This document shows positions 8,874 through 18,942 of a stretch of 64,000 nucleotides of DNA, piece after piece (position 1 is the stretch's first letter; every line of letters starts with the position of its first letter). A program made the position numbers and the translations under genes. The DNA lies in NCBI GenBank assembly GCA_910575035.1, contig CAJTDL010000003.1, positions 227,961-291,960 of the forward strand. Direction: 5' to 3'. This DNA is from Lachnospiraceae bacterium. GTDB lineage: Bacteria; Bacillota; Clostridia; Lachnospirales; Lachnospiraceae. Below the pieces are notes generated by a model, which searched no databases, was not told the DNA's origin, and saw only the letters and a program-made list of their open reading frames with translations.

Positions 8874-8925
8874 AAAGCCAGAATCCAGCAAAGGCACCAT
8901 TCTTGCCTTGCCAGATTCTGGCTTT
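8874..8925 (+). terminator. long hairpin after pfp
   Basis: Perfect 12-bp stem AAAGCCAGAATC (8874-8885) with GATTCTGGCTTT (8914-8925), and a second inner stem AAGGCA/TGCCTT in the loop. Only a short T-run follows on the plus strand, so termination efficiency is uncertain. Confidence 0.55.
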
Positions 8926-8953
8926 CTGTATTATCATAGGCTTTTATTGCAAA

Positions 8954-8989
8954 AGCCCTGCCATCCTTTTCCTTGGGAACGGCAGGGCT
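8954..8989 (-). terminator. rho-independent terminator of the Fn3-protein gene
   Basis: Perfect 9-bp GC-rich stem AGCCCTGCC (8954-8962) with GGCAGGGCT (8981-8989). On the minus strand the stem is followed by TTTTGC. It lies 36-71 bp after the stop of the gene ending at 9025. Confidence 0.7.
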
Positions 8990-9024
8990 ATAGGATTGAT
9001 GGGGACGGCATTCCGCCCTATCTG

Positions 9025-10626
9025 CTATTTCACTTTTACAGCCGGGCTAAAGTCTCCGTTCACTTTTTTCTTTCCCTGTGTTTCAAACGCGCAGATTTTA
9101 TAATACCAAACAGAAGATTTCTGCGGCTTCTTTTCTATAAATTTAACCACCGAGCCCTTTGTAATAGTCTTCACCAGGGTATATTTCCCATTTTTGGTGC
9201 GGCTCCTGTAAATACGGTATCCGCCTGCCCTAGGGATTTTTTTCCAGCTCAGGCTTACATTTTTGGAAACTGCCTTAGCTGTTATTTTGGGCGTATTTAC
9301 TTTGGCTGTTACTGCTGTACAGAGCTTGCCATAGACTGGCTTCTTGTCTGCCCCTGTCACATAAGCCCTGACCTTGTAATAGAAAACCTTGCCCTTCTTG
9401 TGGGTAATGGCGGCAGAAACTGTCTTTCCTGACTTAACCGTCTTTATGCGGGTATACTTCCCATTTTTCTTGTCACTACGGTATATTTCATATCCACTTG
9501 CGCCGCTGACCTTCTTCCAGGATACCGTAGCCTTGGAATCGCTTTTATAACGGACGGACAGGCTCTTGATGTTTGCCGGCCCTACGGTTACCTTCACAAT
9601 AGAGCTGTAATTTCCATAAATGCGGCTGCCGTTTGCACCATTCTGGAATGCCCGCATACGGAAGGCATGGGCAGTCGTATATTTATAGCTCTTAGAAAGG
9701 GTTGTTTTTGATGGATCTGTAAAACGTTTGACCAATGTATCTTTTTTTGTCTTGGTGTTGTACTCATATAATTCATAGCCATTGGCATTCGCCACCTTTT
9801 TCCAGGAAAAAGCAACTGATTGGGATCCCGGCTTAATGGTGACCGTCAATTTAGGCGCTGCAACAGAATCAGCCTTTTTGAATGATGCCGCAATAGTATG
9901 GTTACTGGAAATATCCTTTATGGTATAGCTTGAAACTGCGCCAACACTTTTCCCATCCACTGTGACATCCTGGATAGCATACCCGGCGTTTGCTGTTATA
10001 GCAAATGTCTTGCTCTCTCCTTCCTTTACCGCAACAGAGCCTTGTGGGCTGATTTTTCCGCCAGTCCCTGCAGATGCAGTAATGGTATATTCCTTCTTCT
10101 GGCTGCTGACCAGGGCAGGCTCTGTATCATTCAGTTCAATGGTCATAGTGGATTTCCCATTGGCATCCACATACTTCACTACAGGCTTTTCTACGCCGCC
10201 CATCTCACCGATAATCTCCGTCTTAAGGTCGTATTTCTCGCTGGTGGGCTGCAAAGACAAAATTCCCAGCACTGCACTTTCGCTGTCCTTAAAAATATCC
10301 TGTTCCTTTTTTCCCGAAAGAATTAGGTCCACCAGATAGGAACCGCCCGCTTCCTGGGTAATAGCAGCATCTTGAACCAAACTGCTGATTGATTTATCAA
10401 ATTCGAATGCTGGGGCATCCATTGTCCCGTTTTCTGCAGTAACACGCAGCTGCAGGCGCAGGGATGTGATTGCCTCCGTCTTTCCTTCTGGAATTGTCAA
10501 TGATACTTCTACCTTTTTGTCCCGCACTGTCAGTTTCCCGCTTTTATCTCCAACAGCATATACAGCCATTGGCACAAGGGCAAAGAGAAAGAATGACGCC
10601 AACATCATTTTTATCCATTTTTTCAT
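9025..10626 (-). CDS. secreted multidomain protein: cohesin-like domain, InlB-type repeat, three Fn3 domains
   Basis: Starts at ATG 10626 after GGAGG (7 nt). A signal peptide (MKKWIKMMLASFFLFALVP, cleaved after a YA site) is followed by a domain of about 150 residues rich in beta strands that resembles a cohesin fold (weak call). Next comes a stretch like a divergent InlB B-repeat (TASAGTGGKISPQGSVAV ... NHTIAASFKKAD), and then three fibronectin type III-like repeats, each with SWKK...GYELY/GYEIY/GYRIY. No LPXTG or other anchor is visible at the C terminus, so it is probably released or bound non-covalently. It lies downstream of the dockerin-bearing M60 protease on the same strand, 145 bp away. 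A role as scaffold or adhesin for that protease is inference. Confidence 0.75.
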   Translation of the reverse strand: MKKWIKMMLASFFLFALVPMAVYAVGDKSGKLTVRDKKVEVSLTIPEGKTEAITSLRLQLRVTAENGTMDAPAFEFDKSISSLVQDAAITQEAGGSYLVDLILSGKKEQDIFKDSESAVLGILSLQPTSEKYDLKTEIIGEMGGVEKPVVKYVDANGKSTMTIELNDTEPALVSSQKKEYTITASAGTGGKISPQGSVAVKEGESKTFAITANAGYAIQDVTVDGKSVGAVSSYTIKDISSNHTIAASFKKADSVAAPKLTVTIKPGSQSVAFSWKKVANANGYELYEYNTKTKKDTLVKRFTDPSKTTLSKSYKYTTAHAFRMRAFQNGANGSRIYGNYSSIVKVTVGPANIKSLSVRYKSDSKATVSWKKVSGASGYEIYRSDKKNGKYTRIKTVKSGKTVSAAITHKKGKVFYYKVRAYVTGADKKPVYGKLCTAVTAKVNTPKITAKAVSKNVSLSWKKIPRAGGYRIYRSRTKNGKYTLVKTITKGSVVKFIEKKPQKSSVWYYKICAFETQGKKKVNGDFSPAVKVK

Positions 10627-10770
10627 GTCTACCTCCAATGGCGCATAGCCCGCGCCAAATATCTGTTATTTCCTGCCATGCCAGTTGCATAAATGCCTTG
10701 CTGCAAAGGCACATCGTAAAGCTGCCCTTTCAGGGCGCAATATGTGCCTAGCAGCAAAGAAAACGCTGGC

Positions 10771-13700
10771 TTAATCGGGTATCTTGCCTTCCAGGGTAAT
10801 CTCTGGCAAAACTTTAGGAATTTCGATCACCTGGGTATCGCTGACGATACGTTCGCCTTCCAGGGTCAGGGCATTATCCACACGGTACAGCTCACCGCGC
10901 ACGCCCTGGATCTTGCTTAAGGTATTTGCATCCCAATGCCCTGGCTCCACATAATATACCCATGTGCCGTTAGATGTCTCACCTAATTCCCCATGGTCTG
11001 GGACTTCTGCAAATATCACCTGTGCAGCATGGACTTCACCTTCCTCCTTGCCTATGACATTGCCGTCCTCATCGTAGATTGGATCGCCTTCTTTGGCGCC
11101 TATCACATTACCCTCTGTGTCATAAAGAATCACTACATTATAGGCCGGGTTCCCTTTGTAGGTTCCGGTAAAGACCAAAGAGCCTTCCGGGATCACATCC
11201 GCATCCTGTTTTCCATACTTGTAATCCGCTGATAATACGCCAATTGCCGGCGTCCCGTCTGCAGTTGACATAAATTCCAGGTTATCGCCAGAGGGCCCGC
11301 ATATCTCGATTTCCTTAATGGAAACAGAAGCTTGTGTGCTGCCCTCCTGGCCATCTCCTGCCCCCGCTGGGGCAATGGTCAGCCTTACATACCTGGCATC
11401 GTATGTGCCGATAAAGTCTGTCTTCCTGTCTCCTGCCTCTGTAATGCAGTCCAGCCAGATTGTCTGCTCCTCTGTGCCGTTTAAGCCTGTATAGCCTTTC
11501 TTGGCCTCTGTCCAGCTTGTGCCGTCCTGGCTGACCTCAACTGTTATCTGCCCCAAAGCATCGCCCAGGTATTTCAAGGCAGTTACCTGCTCTGTCCTGT
11601 GCATGTCAATCGTAATGGTGGCTGTGCCAGTATATGTGCCGCTGTATGTGCCTGCCTCTGTCCTGTCATTGTCCAGGATCCTCTCAATGCTGTTGACTTT
11701 CTTTTGCGGAACGCTTCCATTGCTGTTATAGCCGCTGTCTGGGTCATCCTCACCTGGATCAATTACTTTATCGTCTGCAGAAACCATGGTCGTCTCAATG
11801 GTCCACTCAGATTTGTCCAGGATTCCCTCAGTCTGGATCTTGGATGAACCTGCGTCTGCCGCATTGGAATAATTCAAATATTTATCTACAGCGCGCACCT
11901 CATAGGACATCACCCTATTATTGATTGTGGTGACTGTATCCACATAGACGGTGGAAGCTGCTGTTTGGATTGGAATAAACCCTATCACTTTTGTATCCTT
12001 TTTCCCATTTGAAATCATGCTGCGGCTGATTTCATAACCCAGGATCAATTCCGCATCCTGATTTGTCCGAATATCTATGCTCACCTGGTTCGAAGCTGTC
12101 TTTACGGTGGCAGTAACTGCATCCTTGCCCTTCACAGTAACTGTCTCTTCTGTCTCTGGGTGGTCTACACGGTAATTCCTTGCATCTGGGTTGACATAGT
12201 AAAGGGCTTTCTCCTCCGGCTCTCCATACTTCTGTGCATATGCAGCCGTTGCCTCATCCGGCACCATGCCCCAACGCTCAAAGAATGGAAGGATGTTCTT
12301 ATTTGCCGCGGCGCAAGCCAGGCGCATCAGGTTCTGGTCAGTGCCACCATTCAGGGCAAGGCCTGCCTGGGGCGCATTTGCCGCATTTCTGGAATAGGTA
12401 TCCATCCGGGCGAAGAACAGATTGTCAAACTGGTCTTGGTAGGTATCATAAATATGCTGGTCGTCCTTATTATTGTCAAAGGCTAAATGAAGCTGCCAAT
12501 ACAGCGCAAGCTGCGTAAATACATTAGAAGCCCGCCCTACTGTCCCGGAAGTCACCTTTTTGTATACATTTTCATAGGTATACCGCTGGGTGCCTGTTAA
12601 AAGCTGTGAAAAATAATTGTTCGTAATCTCTGCAACTGCATAAGACCCCTGGTTGATGTTATGGCCGATTTCGTGGGCAATTCCCCAGCCAAAGCTGTTC
12701 ATGCTGTTCGCCGAAGACAGTGCAGAAGACCCCCATTGTATGCCGATATGGTTGCCTGACGCATACATAAATGCGCCTGCAAACATCCGCATATACCGGA
12801 TATTCAAATGCTGTGACGGCAAAGCGTTATTTCCTTTGGCTGTCCCTGCGCTATCGCTTAAGCCCTTGTGATGGTAGAACAGCGCCATAGTATCTTCCAT
12901 GGCTTTCAAGGCATTATCCAGCTTTGTGACTTTATCCCCTGCACTGGCCAAGCCTGCCCAGATCTGTGTGGCCGGCAAAGAGTACATCATTTGATCCATC
13001 ATGATATCTGTTGCATTTAAAATACAGCATCTCTGGTCATACTCATAATTAACATGATTAACGCCTACATGCTTCTCTTCATGGCCAGCCTGGATTGTGC
13101 CTACATAACTCTCCAATTCATTCACATAAGCCCGGATCGCCTCTGTACGCTCGTTTCCTGTTTTGCCGTTTACGATCAGGGATGGGATCTTGCTTCCGCC
13201 GCTGATACGAACAGCATATTTATCAGCAGCATTATTACCTGTATAGGCCACATAAAGCTGCCCGCCACGCTCATAATCATTTGTGGTAATCTGCGGAACT
13301 GTAATCTCATTCCTCCCTACCTTCAGGTTTACTGCCCTGGCAACTGCATTGGCCTCGGAATTGTACTGGGTAAATACAAGCTGCAAGTATGTGTTATCCC
13401 CTGTCCTTAAGGTATTATGCCCTACATAAACTAACAGGGTCTCGCCTGTATAGGCAACTTTGCCAAGAGGCTGCCATGCATTCAGGCCCCCAAATCCAAG
13501 ATGCCCATCCTTTCTGGCAGTGATCTGGTTATCTACCTCAAAGGAAGGCGCCAGATTAGAGGTTAAGATCTCCCTGGCTGTCTTCAGTTCCAGCATAAGC
13601 TCATTGTAAAGAGGGTGCTTCTCCCCGCTTTGTACATCCACAGTATCCAGACGGTCCTGCAATGCCTGGATCGTAGCTTCTGTCACGTCTTCCCGCAAGG

Positions 13701-16215
13701 TTGTATGCATCTCATCCATATACAGCCCCATAATGTCGTCTTCCAGGGAATCGTATTGATAGAAACGGATTTCACCCACCATCATATTAATTCTGCCTGA
13801 TCCCCTGCCTAGGCTTATATGGATCTTATTGGCTGTAATCGTTGTATCTAATTTAATAATATAATAAGGATTATTATGGACATCTTTTCTGGCCAGCAGG
13901 CGTGCGCCTACAATCCGTTCCTGCGTGGGATTATCTGTTGACCAATAGCCAATCCTGGCATATGTTACTGCTGCCTGCTGGTTCGCAGCTGCATAAGCAA
14001 TATAATTCATCTGATAATCCTGGTCCAGGGTGACCGTCATGCCCCGGTCATTGGCTGGGTAAGCCACACCGTCATCCCAGTCTGCTTTTGTCCAATAGGA
14101 GCCATAATCATCATCTACAAGCCCCCAGGCGCTGCGTGCCCTCGAATCCTCTTCATCCAAGGGGCTTGCCACCATAGACGCCCCGCCATGCCCTCCATAG
14201 ATGGCATCTTTGATGTGGTTTGTCACTTTCCCCTCTCCATTGGAGGTATTCAGAAGCTTATAGTTCGGCAGCTCTGGCAGCGCCACATCCGTTGTCTCTG
14301 CCACAGCGCGCAGGGAGGGGCTGCCCCATCCAAGCTCATTCCATCCTTTGACATAAACTGCATATTTCTCATTATCCTCCAGGCCTGGAATAATATAGCT
14401 GGTGCCATTAATCTTGCCTGTGCCTTCTTTTGTCTCCTGGAAGCCTTCCACTACTGGACGGAATGCCGTATCCTCTTCATCGTATTTTTTGTAATACACC
14501 ATATATCCATTGGAATCGTCCATATCCTTCCAGGACACTGTAATGGAACGGTAACCGCCCTTTGCTGTCACATTGTCCACAGCTGCAGGCAATTTCTGCG
14601 GCTTAGGCTCCCCAATCTGCTCGTTGGACCATGGGCTGCACCAATCACCGTTAACGGAACGCACCTTAATGGTATACTTTTGGAAATTGATTAAACTTTT
14701 GTCGTTAATACTGCTAATAATATGCTGTGTATTGGATACACGGACAATGTGCGTCTCATTTCCTGTCTGCCCTTTTACGGGGCCGGAAACATAAACCTCA
14801 TAGCCTGTCACATTTACCTGCTTGTTCCAGGAAACTGTCAGGGCCTTATCGCCAGATACAGGCGCATTCAATGTAGGGATATCCAGCTTCGGCGCAGGGA
14901 TCCGGCTCTCCATATCGTTCACGAACTCTACCTTTGCGATATTTACCAGTGGCTCTGTTTTCTTCGTCCCTGTAATCGTAATGGTCACCCGCTTCACTGC
15001 AACCTGCGTGCCAAAATCCAAGATCAGGGAACCGTCTGGCTCTACCGTTACACTAGGCGCAATGGCAGCAGCCTTTACATCCATTTGGATGCCTGATTGG
15101 CCGCTGGCAGCATAAGCCTGGGCTGACGTAGTGCCCAAAGGCACCAAAAGCTCCTGGTCATTGCCTGTCTCGTCCACATATATAACCGTGGCGTTGCCAT
15201 CGGATATGGCACTGGAAATATCCTCCCCAGCCTCAACCTCCAAAGGCGCATAAATAGTCATGCCCCCTACGATTGGGATTGTGGCAGGGTCTGCATCTTC
15301 CTCAGCCAGTGCAAATTCCAGCCCAACCGGATTCTCAGGGGAAATCCCCGCCTCTGGGTTAGCAGGCTTTAAGGCAACGCTGCCTGCATGGTTCAGCAGG
15401 TCTTCTACATTGCCTTCTATGGTAGTCCCCTCCACAGCCTGCGCCTGCTTCGCCCTTACATTCTTCTGCACCTCTTGGGTAGCCTCCTGATTTTCATCCA
15501 GGCTCTGAACCACCAGCTGCAGGTCCGCAATATCCGTAACCCCATCCTGGTTCAAATCATAGGCTGTGTCATTTATTTTTCCACGGATCGCATCCAGAAT
15601 GGCTTTTGTATCCGCCTGGCCGATCTCCCCATCGCCAGTCACATCGCCTGGGCGGAGCCATCCATATGTATATTGGCCTATGATAGTCTGTTCTGCCCCA
15701 ATCCGTACTTTGCTGACACTGTCTTCTTCCACTGTGACCGTCTGGGTATAATCTGCAAACCCTTTTGCCTGTATCAAAAGGGTATATGCCCCAGGGGACA
15801 GGATAAACCTGGCTGTTTTAGAATCCCCGTCACTAAAATCCAATTCCTTTGGCTCAGTTTCCTGGCCTCCTGTGACCTGCACCCTTACAGCGCCCTGGAA
15901 TGGGAAACGCTGTGATTTATGTACTTCTACTTGCAGTGCGCTCTCTATCTGTTCAGCAGCGCCTTCCCCTTCTGTTTCGGAAGGCATATCTGCCGCCTTG
16001 GTATTTTCATTATTTTTGTCTGCACCTGCCTCTTCTTGTGCATCTGCGCTTACTGCCTCCACGCTTGCCTCATCCTGGCCTGGCCCGCCATCCTGGGATT
16101 CTGCCACAGAATCGCCCAAATCTGGCAAGGCGGCTCCATAAGCTGGCATGGCAGAGCCAATCCAGGACTGGAGCACCAGGCAGACAGCCAACAGCACTGT
16201 CATCGCTCTCTTCAT
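10771..16215 (-). CDS. secreted M60-like (mucin-type) zinc metalloprotease with dockerin
   Basis: 1814 residues. Signal peptide 1-28; acidic linker 30-90; a carboxypeptidase-regulatory/PEGA-like beta domain about 95-175; a type I dockerin-like pair 189-240 (GDVTGDGEIGQAD and YDLNQDGVTDIADLQ, calcium-loop aspartates D191, D195, D220, D224); two Fn3 domains about 440-640; a discoidin (F5/8C) domain about 650-800; an M60 peptidase region about 900-1400 with HEIGH at 1181-1185 and E1196 downstream; a second discoidin domain near 1560-1680; and a C-terminal tail without LPXTG. M60 enzymes are known to cut O-glycosylated mucins. The start at 16215 has AAGGA 9 nt upstream. A dockerin in a host-glycoprotein protease suggests docking to a cohesin partner, perhaps the adjacent secreted protein. 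Confidence 0.88.
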   Translation of the reverse strand: MKRAMTVLLAVCLVLQSWIGSAMPAYGAALPDLGDSVAESQDGGPGQDEASVEAVSADAQEEAGADKNNENTKAADMPSETEGEGAAEQIESALQVEVHKSQRFPFQGAVRVQVTGGQETEPKELDFSDGDSKTARFILSPGAYTLLIQAKGFADYTQTVTVEEDSVSKVRIGAEQTIIGQYTYGWLRPGDVTGDGEIGQADTKAILDAIRGKINDTAYDLNQDGVTDIADLQLVVQSLDENQEATQEVQKNVRAKQAQAVEGTTIEGNVEDLLNHAGSVALKPANPEAGISPENPVGLEFALAEEDADPATIPIVGGMTIYAPLEVEAGEDISSAISDGNATVIYVDETGNDQELLVPLGTTSAQAYAASGQSGIQMDVKAAAIAPSVTVEPDGSLILDFGTQVAVKRVTITITGTKKTEPLVNIAKVEFVNDMESRIPAPKLDIPTLNAPVSGDKALTVSWNKQVNVTGYEVYVSGPVKGQTGNETHIVRVSNTQHIISSINDKSLINFQKYTIKVRSVNGDWCSPWSNEQIGEPKPQKLPAAVDNVTAKGGYRSITVSWKDMDDSNGYMVYYKKYDEEDTAFRPVVEGFQETKEGTGKINGTSYIIPGLEDNEKYAVYVKGWNELGWGSPSLRAVAETTDVALPELPNYKLLNTSNGEGKVTNHIKDAIYGGHGGASMVASPLDEEDSRARSAWGLVDDDYGSYWTKADWDDGVAYPANDRGMTVTLDQDYQMNYIAYAAANQQAAVTYARIGYWSTDNPTQERIVGARLLARKDVHNNPYYIIKLDTTITANKIHISLGRGSGRINMMVGEIRFYQYDSLEDDIMGLYMDEMHTTLREDVTEATIQALQDRLDTVDVQSGEKHPLYNELMLELKTAREILTSNLAPSFEVDNQITARKDGHLGFGGLNAWQPLGKVAYTGETLLVYVGHNTLRTGDNTYLQLVFTQYNSEANAVARAVNLKVGRNEITVPQITTNDYERGGQLYVAYTGNNAADKYAVRISGGSKIPSLIVNGKTGNERTEAIRAYVNELESYVGTIQAGHEEKHVGVNHVNYEYDQRCCILNATDIMMDQMMYSLPATQIWAGLASAGDKVTKLDNALKAMEDTMALFYHHKGLSDSAGTAKGNNALPSQHLNIRYMRMFAGAFMYASGNHIGIQWGSSALSSANSMNSFGWGIAHEIGHNINQGSYAVAEITNNYFSQLLTGTQRYTYENVYKKVTSGTVGRASNVFTQLALYWQLHLAFDNNKDDQHIYDTYQDQFDNLFFARMDTYSRNAANAPQAGLALNGGTDQNLMRLACAAANKNILPFFERWGMVPDEATAAYAQKYGEPEEKALYYVNPDARNYRVDHPETEETVTVKGKDAVTATVKTASNQVSIDIRTNQDAELILGYEISRSMISNGKKDTKVIGFIPIQTAASTVYVDTVTTINNRVMSYEVRAVDKYLNYSNAADAGSSKIQTEGILDKSEWTIETTMVSADDKVIDPGEDDPDSGYNSNGSVPQKKVNSIERILDNDRTEAGTYSGTYTGTATITIDMHRTEQVTALKYLGDALGQITVEVSQDGTSWTEAKKGYTGLNGTEEQTIWLDCITEAGDRKTDFIGTYDARYVRLTIAPAGAGDGQEGSTQASVSIKEIEICGPSGDNLEFMSTADGTPAIGVLSADYKYGKQDADVIPEGSLVFTGTYKGNPAYNVVILYDTEGNVIGAKEGDPIYDEDGNVIGKEEGEVHAAQVIFAEVPDHGELGETSNGTWVYYVEPGHWDANTLSKIQGVRGELYRVDNALTLEGERIVSDTQVIEIPKVLPEITLEGKIPD

Positions 16216-16306
16216 TTCTCACTTTTCCTTTCTACAAAAATATAAAACTTATCATAATACTGTAACCTGTAGCTTAACAGTTTTGAAGATAAAAATCAAG
16301 TACCAT

Positions 16307-17218
16307 TCAGAATAAATCCTTTTTTTTGAAAAACCACACACAAGCCAACACGACCGCCAAACTGAGAACCCACACAAAAGCATACCCATGCCGCCACAGC
16401 AATTCTGGCATTCCGGCAAAATTCATGCCATACCAGCCTGCAATTAATGTCAATGGCATAAATATGGCGCTGACTGTCGTAAACATTTTCATAATCCTAT
16501 TTTGCTCAAAGGACAGGGCTGCGTCTAAGGCTTCCCGGATATGCACCAGCTCTTCATACAGGAACTGGGTTTCCTCTGTCAGGTGGCGCAATTTATTTTC
16601 ATAGACACGAAAGTAGCAAGACGCTCCTTCCGTCATCATCTGGCTTTGGGTCTCTTCCTTCTTTTGTACCAGGCCATTGATCCCCTCGACAATATTCAAA
16701 AACTGCGCATAGTCATTTTTCCATACGCTAAGCAGCCGTTTGCATTCAAAAATCGTCTGGTTCCGATTCCTGCTGACCTTGCCAATAACGATCTCATGCT
16801 CCATTTCGATCAGGTACTTCTCCATACTTTCTACTTTTTTCTGCCCGCGCTCCAAAATCCCTTCGAATATGGCTTCAATCCGTTCTTCAAGTTCATCGCC
16901 ATCAGCTGTTGGATTGGATTTTAAAGACTCTTTCATTTGCTGGAAAACGCCTTTTTCATCCTGCAGCACTGCAAGGATGAAATCCTGGCTGTTTAACAGG
17001 AATGCCGCATTGACGATCTGCCTCTCGCCATCGCCTTCTTCGTGGAGGCTAAACGCCCCATAAATAGAGCCTTCCATAACCTTTACGCCGTTCCAGTAGG
17101 AGGGTTCCAGCTTATAAACAGAACGCCGCAGCAGGTCTTCTGCTTCACTCCTTTCTTTTGAGATTAGCTGTTCCCACTCTATGATCTGTATGCTGCCTTT
17201 TTTTCCTGATTCTGCCAT
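16307..17218 (-). CDS. corA: CorA-like divalent cation (Mg2+) channel
   Basis: 303-residue membrane protein of the CorA family, a pentameric Mg2+ channel. A long cytoplasmic N-terminal helical domain (residues 1-240) precedes two transmembrane helices, the first ending in the diagnostic YGMNF loop, then FAGMPELL, a second helix and a short basic tail (KKKDLF). Length fits the short CorA type. Monocistronic between the protease and spoIIP. Confidence 0.9.
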   Translation of the reverse strand: MAESGKKGSIQIIEWEQLISKERSEAEDLLRRSVYKLEPSYWNGVKVMEGSIYGAFSLHEEGDGERQIVNAAFLLNSQDFILAVLQDEKGVFQQMKESLKSNPTADGDELEERIEAIFEGILERGQKKVESMEKYLIEMEHEIVIGKVSRNRNQTIFECKRLLSVWKNDYAQFLNIVEGINGLVQKKEETQSQMMTEGASCYFRVYENKLRHLTEETQFLYEELVHIREALDAALSFEQNRIMKMFTTVSAIFMPLTLIAGWYGMNFAGMPELLWRHGYAFVWVLSLAVVLACVWFFKKKDLF

Positions 17219-17496
17219 TGATTGATACCTGCTTTCTTGTGGAATGGTTTATGTAAGGGGCAGGATGCCGGCAGAAAAAGTAAGGGCAGCATCATGGAGA
17301 ATGCTGTTGGAAACAGGGGAACTTGTAATGAATTTCGGCAAAAAAGGATAAGAGGATAATAAGGGATGGGGAATATGTGGAAATTTTTTAGGGAGAAGGG
17401 GCGGATTTCACCTCCGCTGAAAGCACCCTGCATTGCCCACAGAGGGAAAGCGCCCGCCCACATCGGCTGGTATCGCCTTGCGAAAGTATGCCCAAT

Positions 17497-18843
17497 TTAT
17501 TCTGGAGCTAATACCTTATGCAAAATATCCGCAAGCGGCTCCATAGCGTTCATGGCTTCTTCGAATGTATTGGTTTGTGCCCCCACTTCCACCAGAAGGC
17601 TTCTGGGGCGGTAGTGAAGATTGTAACGATAGCCTTTTAAGTAAGTCCCCCGCGCAAAGCCAGGGTAATATTCCTCAGCCGCCAGTTTCAGCTGGAAGGA
17701 GAAGGCCAGATTGTCCGCCAGGTTTGGGTTGGCAAGATAGGCTATCTCCCCGTTTGCAGTCGTACGGCTTAAACCGTTGAAAAACATTATTTGGGACGTG
17801 GGCTTGCCATTGACTTCCGTTACTAAATGGGTGGTTTCCGCCACACCGTCACGGTGCAGGTCAATCACGACCTCAATGCTGGGGTTTTCAGCCAGGATTT
17901 GCTCCAAGGCAGGGCCTGCATAGGAATAGGCGTTGTCCCGGTCTTCCACATCGTATTCTCCTGTGTGGTGCATGACATTAAGGCCATATTTTTCACGCAG
18001 CAGGGCGGTAAGGCGCTCCCCTACTGCCACTACGCTGGTATTAGGGTCTCCCGGCGTGGAATCCGCATAGCCCTCCTGGGAATGGGTATGGTAGATTAAA
18101 ATCTGGACTTGCTCATTTGTGCCCTGCAGGCGCATGTCCTTAGCCAGCATTTCTGTGGCGTTGAGTTGGCTGCTGTCTATGGTAGTGGTCTGGTCTACCT
18201 GATAGAAATTCTGGATCAAATAATCAAAATCATTTAATTTTTCCCTGGGGATTTCTACGGCTTTGGCTGTCTCTGTCACAGAACCTGAATCCTCCTTTTT
18301 CTTGTCCTTTCCCTTCTTTTTTTGCTTTTTCTTAGAATCCTGGGCTTTTGGCTGGGTATCATCCGGCGCTGCTTCCTGTTCTGCCGTGCCTTCTGTTTCC
18401 TGTTGGGCGCTTTCTGGGCTATCCTCCTGCGCCCTTTGGCCTTCGCTTTCCTGGGGGAGCGGGGATTCCCGTTCCAGTTCCTGGCTCTGGCCTGTTTCTT
18501 GGCTATTCTCTGCCAGAAGGCCTCCTGTTAAATCGCTTTCAATTTGGGTGTCATATTCCGGCATAGTGTCGCTGAAGCTGTAAATAGGGAAGGCGGACTC
18601 CAGCTTTTTTAAAAGGTAGCTTTCTATAGAAACGGAGCCATCCTGCTCCTCGCGCAGCATGGCAGGCATGCAATTCTTCCAGGCCTGCACCGCCACCTCC
18701 TCTTTGACAAAATTTCCGATTTGCTCCATGGCAGGCGCCGTTCCAAGGGATGACATATTTTGGTAACAGACAGCCACAAATAGGACGGAAGCTCCGCCCA
18801 GGCACCATTGCATATATTTTCCAGATTTCTTTCTTCGCTTCAT
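17497..18843 (-). CDS. spoIIP: stage II sporulation protein P
   Basis: Peptidoglycan amidase/endopeptidase of the DMP complex that drives engulfment during sporulation. An N-terminal transmembrane helix follows the KRRKKSGKYMQW start. Then comes a long variable linker rich in Q/E/S, and a lysine-rich patch KDSKKKQKKKGKDKKKE interrupts it. The catalytic domain reads LIYHTHSQEGYADS, VVIDLHRDG and SLLVEVGAQTNTFEEA. I used ATG 18843; the TTG at 18903 has no ribosome site. The start is uncertain because GGAG lies 14 nt upstream. Located after gpr on the same strand, the usual gpr-spoIIP order. Confidence 0.92.
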   Translation of the reverse strand: MKRRKKSGKYMQWCLGGASVLFVAVCYQNMSSLGTAPAMEQIGNFVKEEVAVQAWKNCMPAMLREEQDGSVSIESYLLKKLESAFPIYSFSDTMPEYDTQIESDLTGGLLAENSQETGQSQELERESPLPQESEGQRAQEDSPESAQQETEGTAEQEAAPDDTQPKAQDSKKKQKKKGKDKKKEDSGSVTETAKAVEIPREKLNDFDYLIQNFYQVDQTTTIDSSQLNATEMLAKDMRLQGTNEQVQILIYHTHSQEGYADSTPGDPNTSVVAVGERLTALLREKYGLNVMHHTGEYDVEDRDNAYSYAGPALEQILAENPSIEVVIDLHRDGVAETTHLVTEVNGKPTSQIMFFNGLSRTTANGEIAYLANPNLADNLAFSFQLKLAAEEYYPGFARGTYLKGYRYNLHYRPRSLLVEVGAQTNTFEEAMNAMEPLADILHKVLAPE

Positions 18844-18942
18844 CAAATCATTTCCCACTCCTGCTTTTGCTGTCAAAGGGATTGCCCTTTGCGAATAATT
18901 CAATATATGCTTGTACGAATTTTTTTATGCAAAAGATGTGGA

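Noticed and set aside
10993..15915. Many plus-strand open frames across the protease gene
   Set aside because: They are all antisense to the 1814-residue protease and lack family matches.
17179..17614. Open frames on both strands between corA and spoIIP
   Set aside because: No ribosome site, no motif, and they overlap the ends of real genes.
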